Of a stretch of DNA of 39,191 nucleotides, positions 26,290 through 34,697 are shown in pieces. Within the stretch, counting starts at the first letter, position 1; every line of letters starts with the position of its first letter. The position numbers were made by a program, and so were the translations under genes. Source of the DNA: Senegalimassilia sp003474385 (GTDB lineage: Bacteria > Actinomycetota > Coriobacteriia > Coriobacteriales > Eggerthellaceae). Where the stretch lies: assembly GCF_003474385.1 (NCBI RefSeq), contig NZ_QUCY01000024.1:1-39191 (forward strand). The letters are read 5' to 3'. The notes beneath the pieces were generated by a model. It made no database searches. It had not been told where the DNA came from and saw nothing but the letters and a program-made list of their open reading frames with translations.

Positions 26290-26321
26290 ATAGTTTACCT
26301 AATGAACTATCATTATGTCAC
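26290..26321 (-). promoter_or_regulatory. promoter and candidate operator of the GntR-SPFH operon
   Basis: On the minus strand GTGACA (26316-26321) and TAAACT (26292-26297) are 18 bases apart. The inverted repeat ATAGTT..AACTAT (26290-26295 and 26305-26310) spans the -10 and part of the spacer. The -35 overlaps the stop codon of the upstream NrfD gene. Binding by the encoded GntR protein is inference. Confidence 0.5.
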
Positions 26322-27185
26322 AATCAGCGAAATCGGGGCGTGCGAAGCCGCGAGCACCACGCAATATCGCAGGCACAGCCCGCCGGCCAACGTCGAAGCG
26401 GCGCTTATCTGCCGCAAGACCGGCACGGGGACCACGCGCGCGATCAAGTCCGCGAAGACTGGGATGACGAAGCCGCACAGCACGAGCCCGCCCCAGAAGA
26501 TCCCTGCAAGCTGTCCCGAAAACAGCAGTTCGCAAGACCGCTGCGCCGCGCCGCCCGCCAACCACCGCGACGCAAGGAACGCGACCAGCACGACAAGCTC
26601 CGCCGCGCGCAACAGGCGGGCAGCGCCTTTCAGCGCCGGGAACCTTTGCGCTGATCCCGAGAGGATGAAAGCAGAGAGCGAGATAAAGGCGCAGCCGCAG
26701 CTTACGGCGGACACGACGAACAGCGCGACCAGAAGCCAGGTGTTCCAAAATTCGACGGCGGCCATCGAAGACAGCAGGATGCCGGTGTAGCCCATCACGC
26801 CGATGGCCGCTACGGCGCCGGCGACCTGCAGGAAGCGGAACAGATACGGCACGTCCACCTTTGCGGCGATCATTGCCGATACCGCCAACGAGAGCGCCAA
26901 ACCCAGCATGATCAACCATGCGCCCATCGACACGATGGAGCGCAACGGGCTCTCGAACAGGTACCATATATCGAAGGGGTTCCCCAGATCGCAGAACAGC
27001 ATGAGCGCCGCCAACGCCAAAAGCCCGAAGGCGCCGAGTATGCCGCATCGCGCGCGAAGCGGCACGCGACGCACATCCCAGCCGGGGTTCGCGCGGACAT
27101 CCATCACCGTGGCGCACAGGAACGCGCCTCCGGCCGTGCCGGCGAGAAACAAATACCAGATAGCGAAATCGCTGAACACGCGCAC
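26313..27185 (-). CDS. orphan NrfD/PsrC-like membrane protein
   Basis: The 290-residue polytopic protein, with about eight helices, has the NrfD-type start AIWYLFLAGTAGGAFLCA followed by DLGNPFDIWYLFESPLRS, as in polysulfide-reductase anchors. It would handle menaquinol and interact with Fe-S subunits. No Fe-S or molybdenum subunit lies beside it, and its neighbours are a small zinc-ribbon-like gene and a GntR regulator. The start is GTG at 27185 or, with better spacing from AAGGGAAGGGG, GTG at 27179. It may be a remnant of a larger operon or serve partners made elsewhere. Confidence 0.8.
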   Translation of the reverse strand: MRVFSDFAIWYLFLAGTAGGAFLCATVMDVRANPGWDVRRVPLRARCGILGAFGLLALAALMLFCDLGNPFDIWYLFESPLRSIVSMGAWLIMLGLALSLAVSAMIAAKVDVPYLFRFLQVAGAVAAIGVMGYTGILLSSMAAVEFWNTWLLVALFVVSAVSCGCAFISLSAFILSGSAQRFPALKGAARLLRAAELVVLVAFLASRWLAGGAAQRSCELLFSGQLAGIFWGGLVLCGFVIPVFADLIARVVPVPVLRQISAASTLAGGLCLRYCVVLAASHAPISLIVT

Positions 27186-27321
27186 CCCCTTCCCTTACCA
27201 CGCCGCAGTATACCCAACCAACGGCGCAGCAGGCAAAAGCCGAAGGATCACGGAAGGTTGCTGCCCATATATCCGGACACCTCGGGGACGTAGCATTAAC
27301 TGTCCGAAACAGGGGAAACCG

Positions 27322-27633
27322 CTACCTCGCGTCCTCCCAGGGATGGGAAGTTAGATGCCAGCCGCCGCAATAGGGGCACTCGTAGATCTGCAGGCCGCGT
27401 TTGCCCTGCTTCTGGCACCAGGCAAGGTTTTCCTGCGCCTCTGCCAGCGTAGCGTAACGATTCTTCGATTCGCACGCCTTATATCGCTGGGCGCTGTCGC
27501 GCTCCTCCGCAAGGTGAGCATGGCGCGAATCTTCCCGCGCGAACACGTCGTCGAGCGCATCGAAACCGCCCAGCTGTGCGTTGAACTGCGCTTTCTCCTT
27601 CGCCCAAGAAGAGTGATTCTTCTTCGAGGCCAT
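27322..27633 (-). CDS. small zinc-ribbon-like protein, unknown function
   Basis: The 103-residue protein has a charged helical N-terminal part (WAKEKAQFNAQL, RYATLAEAQENLAWC) and a C-terminal CPYCGGWHLTS, a CxxC knuckle followed by a histidine. It looks like a small nucleic-acid- or zinc-binding protein. I cannot name a family. GGGGGGGAG precedes ATG at 27633. The flanks at 27275-27307 and 27663-27693 share a similar phrase (CCGGACAC, ACGT, AACTG), and an IS remnant lies just upstream, so it may be part of a mobile patch. Confidence 0.65.
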   Translation of the reverse strand: MASKKNHSSWAKEKAQFNAQLGGFDALDDVFAREDSRHAHLAEERDSAQRYKACESKNRYATLAEAQENLAWCQKQGKRGLQIYECPYCGGWHLTSHPWEDAR

Positions 27634-27684
27634 AGTCTCCCCCCCTCAAAACAAAAAGCCCCGGACACTTGGTGCTACGTCCTG

Positions 27685-27834
27685 AACTGCCCCCCATTTC
27701 TGCAGAGGACCCCGTTTCCTGAACATCAAAAGAAGTGAATTAGGCAGCCCGGCCGAGTCTGTACTCGACTGGGCTGCTTCCGGCTTTTTTACGTCGCCTC
27801 GGCGGCGTTGGTACTTCCCTTAGCGAACACTGCT
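27685..27834 (-). pseudogene. IS3-type (IS150-like) transposase remnant with right terminal repeat
   Basis: The minus-strand frame ending at 27740 closes with SPVEYRLGRAA, resembling the C-terminus of IS3-family OrfB transposases. Past its stop the DNA reads out to a terminal-repeat-like sequence beginning TGAACTGCCCCCCATTTCTG on the plus strand at 27685, similar to IS150-group ends. Only the last 25-30 codons look real; the DDE domain is missing. The rest of 27835-27961 shows nothing recognisable. A GCAGCCC/GGGCTGC hairpin with a T-run lies at about 27747-27790. Confidence 0.5.
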
Positions 27835-27961
27835 TCACACACAGTCTGCTCACCTCACCATATGCACCGCCCCAAAATAATCTCGCGACCCTAATCCCGA
27901 GCGCCCCCAACTTAAGCCCGAGAGCGCGGGCCAAACTTCAAGCAGGTCTGTCCCGCTTTTG

Positions 27962-28303
27962 CTATTCTGCGGGCTTCACCACCGTAAGCTGCATTTTGAA
28001 CGGGGTGACGCCGCGCACGCTGTGCGGGCTTCCCGAGGTCATGACGATAGATTGACCTGCGGAAAGCTGGTGCGGCACGTCGTTAACGGTGATTTCGCCC
28101 GTGCCCTCGAGCACTGTGATGAGCGCGTCGCCCGACGCCGCGTGGCTTGACATGCCCTCGTCGGCGTCAATGGCGAACACTGTCATTTTGCAACCCGGCG
28201 TCTGCGACAACGTAAGGCTGTTCACGCGTCCCGGTTCGATTTCAACCAGATCCTTCAGGGTGAAAATGCTTGCGTGCTCCACGTTTTTAATGAGTTCTGC
28301 CAT
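27962..28303 (-). CDS. small cupin-domain protein
   Basis: The 113-residue single cupin barrel has GDALITVLEGTGEITVNDV (motif-1 region) and LSAGQSIVMTSGSPHSVRG (motif-2 region). Motif 1 lacks the usual first two histidines (SSHAASGD keeps one), so metal binding is uncertain and it may be a ligand-binding or regulatory cupin. AAAGGAAA precedes ATG at 28303. It follows a second cupin gene 131 bases upstream in the same direction. Its substrate is unknown. Confidence 0.85.
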   Translation of the reverse strand: MAELIKNVEHASIFTLKDLVEIEPGRVNSLTLSQTPGCKMTVFAIDADEGMSSHAASGDALITVLEGTGEITVNDVPHQLSAGQSIVMTSGSPHSVRGVTPFKMQLTVVKPAE

Positions 28304-28434
28304 GGGGATTTCCTTTCTTGCTGCGTCATCGTGACACGTCGTTGACCTGCCACGATACCCGTGTTTCTCACTATCTCTATCCTTCCGGTCACCGATATAA
28401 ACCGGCTTAAGGATGAGCCAGCTCCAGCAAACGC

Positions 28435-28770
28435 TTACTCGTGCGCATTCAGCTGCAGCAGCTTGAAGCCTTCGCCGCCCGCGTCTTCCACGGCATGTTC
28501 AACATGCGCGGGGACACGCAACACCTGACCAGCCTCAAGCACAATGCGGCTTTCTGGCAGCACAACACATGCCGCGCCCTCCACCAGGTAATACAGCACA
28601 TCGCCGAAGTATTCTTCCTCGCTCACGCTTTCACCCGGTGCAAACGCCAGCAGCGTAAGGTCGAACCCAGCATTGCGCGTAAGCGCCATGCTCGACACCT
28701 GACCTGGGCGAATATCGATCATCTGAGCCAGCGACGTTGCGACATCGGTTGGTAAGTTGCGAAGCGGCAT
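28435..28770 (-). CDS. small cupin-domain protein, second copy
   Basis: The 111-residue cupin has EEEYFGDVLYYLVEGAACV and LEAGQVLRVPAHVEHAVED, so its motif 2 keeps PAHVEH while motif 1 has acidic residues instead of the His pair. It shares the RPGQVSSM/EPGRVNSL start with its downstream neighbour, so the two are diverged duplicates. GGAGG precedes ATG at 28770. It lies downstream of the activase-like gene but has its own promoter-like sequence. Confidence 0.85.
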   Translation of the reverse strand: MPLRNLPTDVATSLAQMIDIRPGQVSSMALTRNAGFDLTLLAFAPGESVSEEEYFGDVLYYLVEGAACVVLPESRIVLEAGQVLRVPAHVEHAVEDAGGEGFKLLQLNAHE

Positions 28771-28817
28771 AAAAGCCTCCGTTCGTTCGTGGCCTTAAGA
28801 GTTGCGTTGCCTTGATT

Positions 28818-28845
28818 GCGAATATAAGCGAATCTTGCTTGTCAA
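28818..28845 (-). promoter_or_regulatory. possible promoter and direct repeats before the cupin genes
   Basis: A perfect TTGACA (minus strand, 28840-28845) is followed by TATATT at only 13 bases or TATTCG at 15, both shorter than ideal. ATTCGC occurs twice, ten bases apart (28818-28823 and 28828-28833), overlapping the -10 area. Short spacing plus repeats could mean an activator-dependent promoter. Confidence 0.35.
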
Positions 28846-28879
28846 TGCCATCATGTAGCGAAAATGGCAACTCGGCGCC

Positions 28880-28913
28880 GTGTAGCGCCGTCTATTGGCA
28901 GGCGGCGCTACAC
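28880..28913 (-). other. hairpin overlapping the stop of the activase-like gene
   Basis: A perfect 11-bp stem (28880-28890 with 28903-28913, GTGTAGCGCCG type) includes the TAG stop codon at 28908-28910. No T-tract follows, so it may stabilise the mRNA end or act as a weak terminator. Confidence 0.45.
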
Positions 28914-31900
28914 GTAGTACAAAAACGATCGCAGGCGCTCTTCGACGCTTTGGTCAAGCGCGCCGTCGAACGCCAAGTGCAAAAGCGGTGCCTGGCAAGG
29001 CGCGCTCTTCAAACGCAGCATGATGTCGGCGTTCTCGTACATAGACGCCACCGCCACAACGCCGTCGGCCCTCTGGCCCGCCTGCACCGCCTTCGCGTAC
29101 CGATACCGCGCGTTCGCGCCTGCAAACTGACCCAGCGCGTCGGTTGCAATCTGGCGAAGCTGCGAATGGTCCGGCGCATAGGCGGACATATCACCCAATG
29201 CGTCAGCCACTTGCTGCATCATGCCGACAAGCCGCTCAAGCACCGCGTGCCACTGGTCTTGCGGCAGCGTGCGCTGTTCCGCGCCGAACAGCGGGTCAGC
29301 CTCAACCGCCGCGCTCACTTCCAGCGGCTCCGTTGCCAGCTGCGGCTGCGCCGCCGCGTGCTCATGCGAACCGTCACAGCCGCCGAGCGCGTGAGCGCAT
29401 GCTGCTTCGCAACCGACAGCAAGCGCCTGCACGTCCGAAAGCGTGAGCGTCTGATCACGGTCGGATTCAGGCTGAGACGCCGGCACGTCCGGCAGGCCCA
29501 CCACCCTCGGTGCGCCGGTTTCGCCCAACATGGGCATGAGGCCGCCCACCACTTTGCCGTGCCTTGCCTCGTCGCAGCCGTCTTCCCAGACGAACAGCAA
29601 GTATTCGGCGAACGGGGCGCGCATCGCACGATAGCCTTCGCCCTCCAAGCGAGCGAACAAACCGCCCGTGAGCTCGTCGCCGACAACCAGCGGCCACTCG
29701 CCCACAAGCGCAAGGGTTTTGCGAGGCGCTACAGGCACATCCTGCCAGCTTTCCCGGGCAGCGCTCGCCGCCGCCAACACGTCTTCCAAGGTCAGATGCG
29801 GTTTTGCGAACGTTTCCTGCAGCGCGGGACGCGCAGCAGGCGCGGCCGCCCACACCACATCACCGGCAAGCACATGCACGAACAAGCCCTCGAGATCAGC
29901 CACATTGCACGGCAGCAGCTCCACATCGGGTGCCACAACACGCACGTCGCCATGCCCCTTCGCATCCAGTACGCTACGGATAACGCGGTCGAACTGCCCA
30001 TCGGCTTCGCCACCCTGCGACGACGGCAGCAACAACTGGCTAACGCGCCAACCACCTTCCGCACTCGCGACTGCAGCCGCAGCGACATCATGTTCGGCAT
30101 GCGGCCCGTCAACAGCACCAACACCTTCGCCGTATGCTTGCGCCGGACCCTCAGAGCGCACGGCCGTACAACCATCGGCAGCAGCCTCCCCATCGCCACC
30201 TCCACCCACAGCTGCCAAGCTCACGCCCAGCAAACTGGCAAACGAGTAGTATTCCTTGCTGGTGCACTCTTTGCGCCCCAGCTCCAACGTTGTCGGCGTG
30301 GGCACCAGCTCGCGCACGGGAATGCCCTGGTCACGCAACCACTGCGCCGCAAGCGGACCATACGGCCCGAACGATGGCAAGCCCGCTAACTCGCCTTCGC
30401 GCAGCGGTTCGCACGCCGAGTTCACCACATGCCGCGACGTAGGCGTGCCGCGCAAATCCGCCGCCTCGTAATGCTCGATAGCGTTCAAAAACGCCTCCAC
30501 GCGCGTTTCCACGCCCACCTTCGAGTAATGCTCGTCCATCTCGATGTGCAGGTACGGCTTGCTCCCCATTTCCTCGGCGAACAGATGGCTGATCATGGTG
30601 TCGGGGCCGCAACCGTGGTTGGTCAGGTACACGGCGAACAGGCGCGGGTCGCGGCGAACGAGCTTCGCGCCTGAAAGGATATGCTGGCCGAACGGCCACA
30701 CCACGCCAGGATAATCCGCGGATATGCCCAGGTCATGCGCATGCAGATGACTTACGGTGATAACTTTCCAGCCTCGATCGAGCAGCATGTCGGGTATACC
30801 CATGTTCAGCGCCGGATCCACGATGCCGTAGTTGCGCGTGATCAGCACGATAACGCGCTCTCCTGGTTTCAGACCGGCCAGCAGCTGATCGCCCAGCTCC
30901 TCGGTTTTGCGCGTGAACTCCGTGACGGCGAACCCGCCGGCCAGCATGGCGCGCGCCGTTTCCTGCGGCGTGCGGCCAAGCTGCGCTCCGACCTGCAGCA
31001 TGACCTCTGCCATGGCACCCTGTCCGAAATCAAGGTTCATCAGGGGATTCAACAGCGTGATGCCGTGGCCTTCGTAGTCCAGTTCGGACGCCACGATGGC
31101 CGGGATGGACTGCATATACGTGCACGCGTAGTTGTGCGGCACCGTCGACTTCAGATGGCGAATGGTGTGCACGCTGGGCATGAACACGTAATCGACGTCC
31201 ATATCAAGCAGCTGCGCCATGTGACCGTGCACCAGCTTCACGGGGTAGCATGTCTCGCCTTGTGCGCTTGCCTGCGCAAGGCGTACCGTCTCCTCATCGG
31301 ATGCGTCGGTCAGCACCACGTTGAAGCCGAGCTGCTTGAAGAAAGCGTTAGCCATGGGAAATAGCTTGTGCAACATCAAGCAGCGTGGGATACCCACCGT
31401 TTTCTTCGCCGGGTCGCGCGTGGGGTCGTAGCCTTCGAGGAACATCTCGTCGACTTTATGGAAGAATGCGCGGTTTGCGGCGATTTCGGCCGGGTCGATG
31501 CGGCGGGTTTCGTGCGAGACGCCCAAAAGGTCCCAGCCCTTGAAGTTAGAGAGCACATTGTCCCGTCGGCAAACGCACGAGCTCGACACTGTGGCTGCAC
31601 CATGCGCCACACCAGCATTTTCACCGTTTTGCACCGGTTCTAGCACGCCCTGGGACTCCGCAGCCAGAAGCGCTGCACCCACGGCACCCGAAACGGCGAA
31701 CCACGGGCTGACCGTAAGGCTCTCGCCCGCATACGCGCGGAAGGCCGCCACGATGGCGGGGTTGTAGGCAACGCCGCCCTGCAGCACGATGCGCTGCCCC
31801 ACTGGTTTGGCGTTCACCACTTTGTGCAGGTAGTTGCGCACCACCGACAGGCACAGGCCGGCAGCAACCTCGGACTTGGTCGCGCCTTTCGCCAAAGCGG

Positions 31901-33545
31901 CATTAATAGCGGTTTCCATAAACACCGTGCAACGTTCGCCCAGTTCAACGGGATGTTCCGCCGAAAGCGCCAGCGAGCCGTAATCGGGAAGCGCAATGCC
32001 CAGGCGCGCCGCTTGCTCTTCCACGAAACTGCCCGTGCCCGCCGCGCACACCTTGTTCATTTGGAAATCGGCCACCTGGCCAGCAACCAGGCTGATGTAC
32101 TTAGAATCCTGCCCGCCGATTTCGAACACGGTGTCCACTTGCGAGTCAGCCGCAGCGGCAGCGCGCGCTTGTGCGGTGATCTCGTCGCGTACGGCATCGG
32201 CTCCGATGAGCTTGCCGATCATGGTGCGCCCGCTGCCCGTCACACCCGCGGCCACTACACAGGCGCGATCGCCCACGCGACGGGCCAACGAGGCAAGCCC
32301 GTCGCGCACAGCCTGCTTGGGGTTGCCGCGCGTGCGCAGGTACTGCGCGTCCAGCAGCACGCCATCAGTGCTGACAAGCACAAGGTTTGTGCTGGTGGAG
32401 CCCACGTCCACGCCCAGCGCCACTGGCACGGGAGCACCTTGTTCCAGCGCATCCACCACCGCCGAGCGCGGCATCGCGCCACCTTCGCGGGCGGGCGAAC
32501 CTTGCGGGTTCCACGGGCTTGGGGCCAAGGCGAAACCGCGATTCGGCGTGCAATCAACCTGCGGCAGCTGAGGCAGTCGCGGCAGATCGTCGGCCTGCGC
32601 CGCCTGCGTTCCTTCAAGCGCAGAGCGCAAGGCGTCAAGCGGCGCAAGCCCCGCGGACGCGCCACTTGCCGCGCCCGCACCCGCAACATGCAAACCCGCG
32701 CCATCGCCCGCAGCAATGCGTTCGTCATCGCGCCTGCCCGTGCCTTCCGCCGCTGCCAGCGCCGCGCCCACCGCTTGCGCGCACACAAGCTTCTCGTCCG
32801 CGAGCAATTCATCTTCCGCCAGGTCAAACACCTCGCGCACCGCACGAACCACGCCAGCGTTCTCCAGCACGCCGCCAGCCAGCGCCACCGGCTTTTCAAC
32901 CGGCAGGTTTCGCACGATAGTGGCCTTGAACGCCTTGACCGTGGCGTGGCACAAACCCTGCAGGATATCCTCAACCGGCACGCCTTCCTGCTGACGGTGA
33001 ATGATGTCGGTTTTGGCGAACACGCTGCAGCGCCCCGACAGCCGCGGCACGCTGCGCGCACCGGCGACCAAGTCGGAATAGCGCTCGAGCGGCAGGCCCA
33101 GGCGCTGCATCTGATCTTCAAAGAAGCTGCCGGTGCCGGCCGCGCAGCTTTCGTTCATGGCGAATTCCGGAGCCACACCATCGGCGATGCCGGTAACGAA
33201 CACGCCCGACTGTGCACCCATGCCGATGATGCACGCCGCCTGCGGATTCAGCGCACGCACGCCTTTGACCAGGGCCGGAACCTCTTCAAGCACACGCAAA
33301 CCCGGAACCAGCGCACGCAGCATGTCCGCGCCGCTGCCCGTAGCGACCACACCGCCGCACGCCTGAGCGGACAGCGGCAGGGATCGGTCGGCGCTCCCAT
33401 CGGCCAGCTCGGCCAGCATCGCGCGCAAACACGGCAACGGCGAGCCTTTGTGCGCACGCCGAATCACGCGCAGCACGGTGCAACCTGCGTCAACCGCCGC
33501 CACTTTCACCGACGACGCACCGATATCGATTCCCATGTAATACAC
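28908..33545 (-). CDS. giant 2-hydroxyacyl-CoA dehydratase-activase-like protein (tandem BadF/HgdC ATPase plus DUF2229/HgdB-like regions)
   Basis: The 1545-residue protein has two ASKHA ATPase domains of the BadF/BcrAD/HgdC type. Domain 1 (about 4-270) starts MGIDIGASSVK and has cluster cysteines C134 (NESCAAGTGS) and C173. Domain 2 (about 375-630) starts GVDVGSTSTN and has C500 (NKVCAAGTGS) and C539. A DUF2229-like part follows (IGIPRCLMLHKLFP, CGPDTMI, IEMDEHYSKVG, GRKECTSKEYY), then a low-complexity linker near 1105-1170 and a divergent HgdB-like tail. Relatives drive ATP-dependent low-potential electron transfer to dehydratases or reductases. GTG at 33545 is chosen because AAGGAG lies six bases upstream; TTG 33560 and ATG 33536 are alternatives. 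No separate dehydratase subunits lie nearby. Confidence 0.85.
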   Translation of the reverse strand: MYYMGIDIGASSVKVAAVDAGCTVLRVIRRAHKGSPLPCLRAMLAELADGSADRSLPLSAQACGGVVATGSGADMLRALVPGLRVLEEVPALVKGVRALNPQAACIIGMGAQSGVFVTGIADGVAPEFAMNESCAAGTGSFFEDQMQRLGLPLERYSDLVAGARSVPRLSGRCSVFAKTDIIHRQQEGVPVEDILQGLCHATVKAFKATIVRNLPVEKPVALAGGVLENAGVVRAVREVFDLAEDELLADEKLVCAQAVGAALAAAEGTGRRDDERIAAGDGAGLHVAGAGAASGASAGLAPLDALRSALEGTQAAQADDLPRLPQLPQVDCTPNRGFALAPSPWNPQGSPAREGGAMPRSAVVDALEQGAPVPVALGVDVGSTSTNLVLVSTDGVLLDAQYLRTRGNPKQAVRDGLASLARRVGDRACVVAAGVTGSGRTMIGKLIGADAVRDEITAQARAAAAADSQVDTVFEIGGQDSKYISLVAGQVADFQMNKVCAAGTGSFVEEQAARLGIALPDYGSLALSAEHPVELGERCTVFMETAINAALAKGATKSEVAAGLCLSVVRNYLHKVVNAKPVGQRIVLQGGVAYNPAIVAAFRAYAGESLTVSPWFAVSGAVGAALLAAESQGVLEPVQNGENAGVAHGAATVSSSCVCRRDNVLSNFKGWDLLGVSHETRRIDPAEIAANRAFFHKVDEMFLEGYDPTRDPAKKTVGIPRCLMLHKLFPMANAFFKQLGFNVVLTDASDEETVRLAQASAQGETCYPVKLVHGHMAQLLDMDVDYVFMPSVHTIRHLKSTVPHNYACTYMQSIPAIVASELDYEGHGITLLNPLMNLDFGQGAMAEVMLQVGAQLGRTPQETARAMLAGGFAVTEFTRKTEELGDQLLAGLKPGERVIVLITRNYGIVDPALNMGIPDMLLDRGWKVITVSHLHAHDLGISADYPGVVWPFGQHILSGAKLVRRDPRLFAVYLTNHGCGPDTMISHLFAEEMGSKPYLHIEMDEHYSKVGVETRVEAFLNAIEHYEAADLRGTPTSRHVVNSACEPLREGELAGLPSFGPYGPLAAQWLRDQGIPVRELVPTPTTLELGRKECTSKEYYSFASLLGVSLAAVGGGGDGEAAADGCTAVRSEGPAQAYGEGVGAVDGPHAEHDVAAAAVASAEGGWRVSQLLLPSSQGGEADGQFDRVIRSVLDAKGHGDVRVVAPDVELLPCNVADLEGLFVHVLAGDVVWAAAPAARPALQETFAKPHLTLEDVLAAASAARESWQDVPVAPRKTLALVGEWPLVVGDELTGGLFARLEGEGYRAMRAPFAEYLLFVWEDGCDEARHGKVVGGLMPMLGETGAPRVVGLPDVPASQPESDRDQTLTLSDVQALAVGCEAACAHALGGCDGSHEHAAAQPQLATEPLEVSAAVEADPLFGAEQRTLPQDQWHAVLERLVGMMQQVADALGDMSAYAPDHSQLRQIATDALGQFAGANARYRYAKAVQAGQRADGVVAVASMYENADIMLRLKSAPCQAPLLHLAFDGALDQSVEERLRSFLYYV

Positions 33546-33589
33546 GCTCTGCTCCTTCAAGCTGCTCTCGTCTATCTCGCGCGCAAAAC

Positions 33590-33787
33590 CTACGCGCCGG
33601 CCTTGTATGCCTCGAACTCGCCCAAAAACTCGTCGCGATCAAGGCTGCGCACCTGGCACACGTCCTCGAACGTGACCAAGTCGACGATGGGGTTGTCCAG
33701 CGAGAAGGGGAAACCCTTCGACTGCAGGAAAGCTTCGAGTTTCGGCTCGTCCGCGCACAGCTGGCGCATGGTCTTGGTTGTGTCCAT
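33590..33787 (-). CDS. DUF1858-like small protein
   Basis: The 65-residue protein has a DUF1858-like pattern: a short helical domain with the central GFPFSLDNPIVDLVTFEDV, no cysteines, and a second helix ending EFEAYKAG. Such domains occur alone or fused to redox and hybrid-cluster-type proteins; function is unknown. AAAGGA lies seven bases before ATG at 33787. It lies 44 bases upstream of the activase-like gene in the same direction, so it is probably its small partner. Confidence 0.65.
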   Translation of the reverse strand: MDTTKTMRQLCADEPKLEAFLQSKGFPFSLDNPIVDLVTFEDVCQVRSLDRDEFLGEFEAYKAGA

Positions 33788-33943
33788 ATGCAAATCCTTT
33801 CAGAGGATCGATAACGTTTCTGGGCGGCTCGGAACATGATCGGCCTCGCGAAACTGCCGCCCCATCAGGTATGCGCCCGCAAGTGCCCCGCGATGCCGGC
33901 GCGTCGTCGGCTCGCCCGCCGCGGACGACTTATCTAGCTTTCG

Positions 33944-34696
33944 TCACACCGCCGCCTGCAGCCACGCAAACCCCGCCGCAGCGTCCGCACCACCGTCTTG
34001 CACATCGGCCAGGTTGATGCGATCGGCACCCAACAGGCGCGCGTCGTCTTCGCCGTGTGTTGCCACCAACAGCGTACGACCGGCGCGATGGCGCAGCACG
34101 AAGGCGATGACGTTCTCCTTCGTTGCTTGATCCAGACCGGTAAACGGCTCGTCAAGCACGATAAGGTCGCTTGGGAACGCCACCGCGCGCGCCAGCGAAA
34201 CGCGCCTGCGCATACCGCCGGAAAGCTCCATGGCCGACTGGCTCAGGCAGTCCGCCGGCAAAATCTCGGCCAGCAGCGCAGCCACGTCGGGCCGCCTTGT
34301 ATCGGGCGGCAGCACCAGCGCCACGTTCTCCACCGGCGTCAAGGTTTCACACAAGCGGTCTTCCTGGAACATCATGCTGATGCGACCAGGGGAAACACCG
34401 CGAATCTCTCCGGAGTCGGCGTGTTCGAGGCCCAACAGCACCCGGAACAACGTGGTTTTACCGCTACCCGAGGGCGCCATCAGGCAGCGCACGCCGCCAC
34501 CCGGCAACGTGAACGTGACGCGCCGCAGCACCTCGTTGGCACCGTACGCCTTGCACACGCGATCGAACTCAACGTCCGGCAGCACCTCATCTGCGGCGCG
34601 CATCCTCGCATCGCCGCCGCCAACCATGCCTGCAAGCACGCCTTCACCCACGGCCACGCCAGAGCCCGCCGCCCTCTTCTTCCCGAACGGTCCCAC
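33944..34696 (-). CDS. ABC importer ATPase, SsuB/TauB/NrtD type
   Basis: The 250-residue ATPase has Walker A APSGSGKTT, Q-loop MMFQEDRL, signature LSGGMRRRVSLARA, Walker B LIVLDEPFTGLD and the ATHGEDDA switch region. The MRRR signature and gene order place it with sulfonate/nitrate/taurine-type importers. The N-terminal 35 residues are an extension. The start is GTG at 34696, one base after the permease stop, so the two are tightly coupled. The substrate is unknown. Confidence 0.9.
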   Translation of the reverse strand: MGPFGKKRAAGSGVAVGEGVLAGMVGGGDARMRAADEVLPDVEFDRVCKAYGANEVLRRVTFTLPGGGVRCLMAPSGSGKTTLFRVLLGLEHADSGEIRGVSPGRISMMFQEDRLCETLTPVENVALVLPPDTRRPDVAALLAEILPADCLSQSAMELSGGMRRRVSLARAVAFPSDLIVLDEPFTGLDQATKENVIAFVLRHRAGRTLLVATHGEDDARLLGADRINLADVQDGGADAAAGFAWLQAAV

Positions 34697-34697
34697 G

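Noticed and set aside
28812..33839. 525- and 671-codon plus-strand frames opposite the activase-like gene
   Set aside because: They are the antisense of a protein with intact ATPase motifs; the frames carry none.
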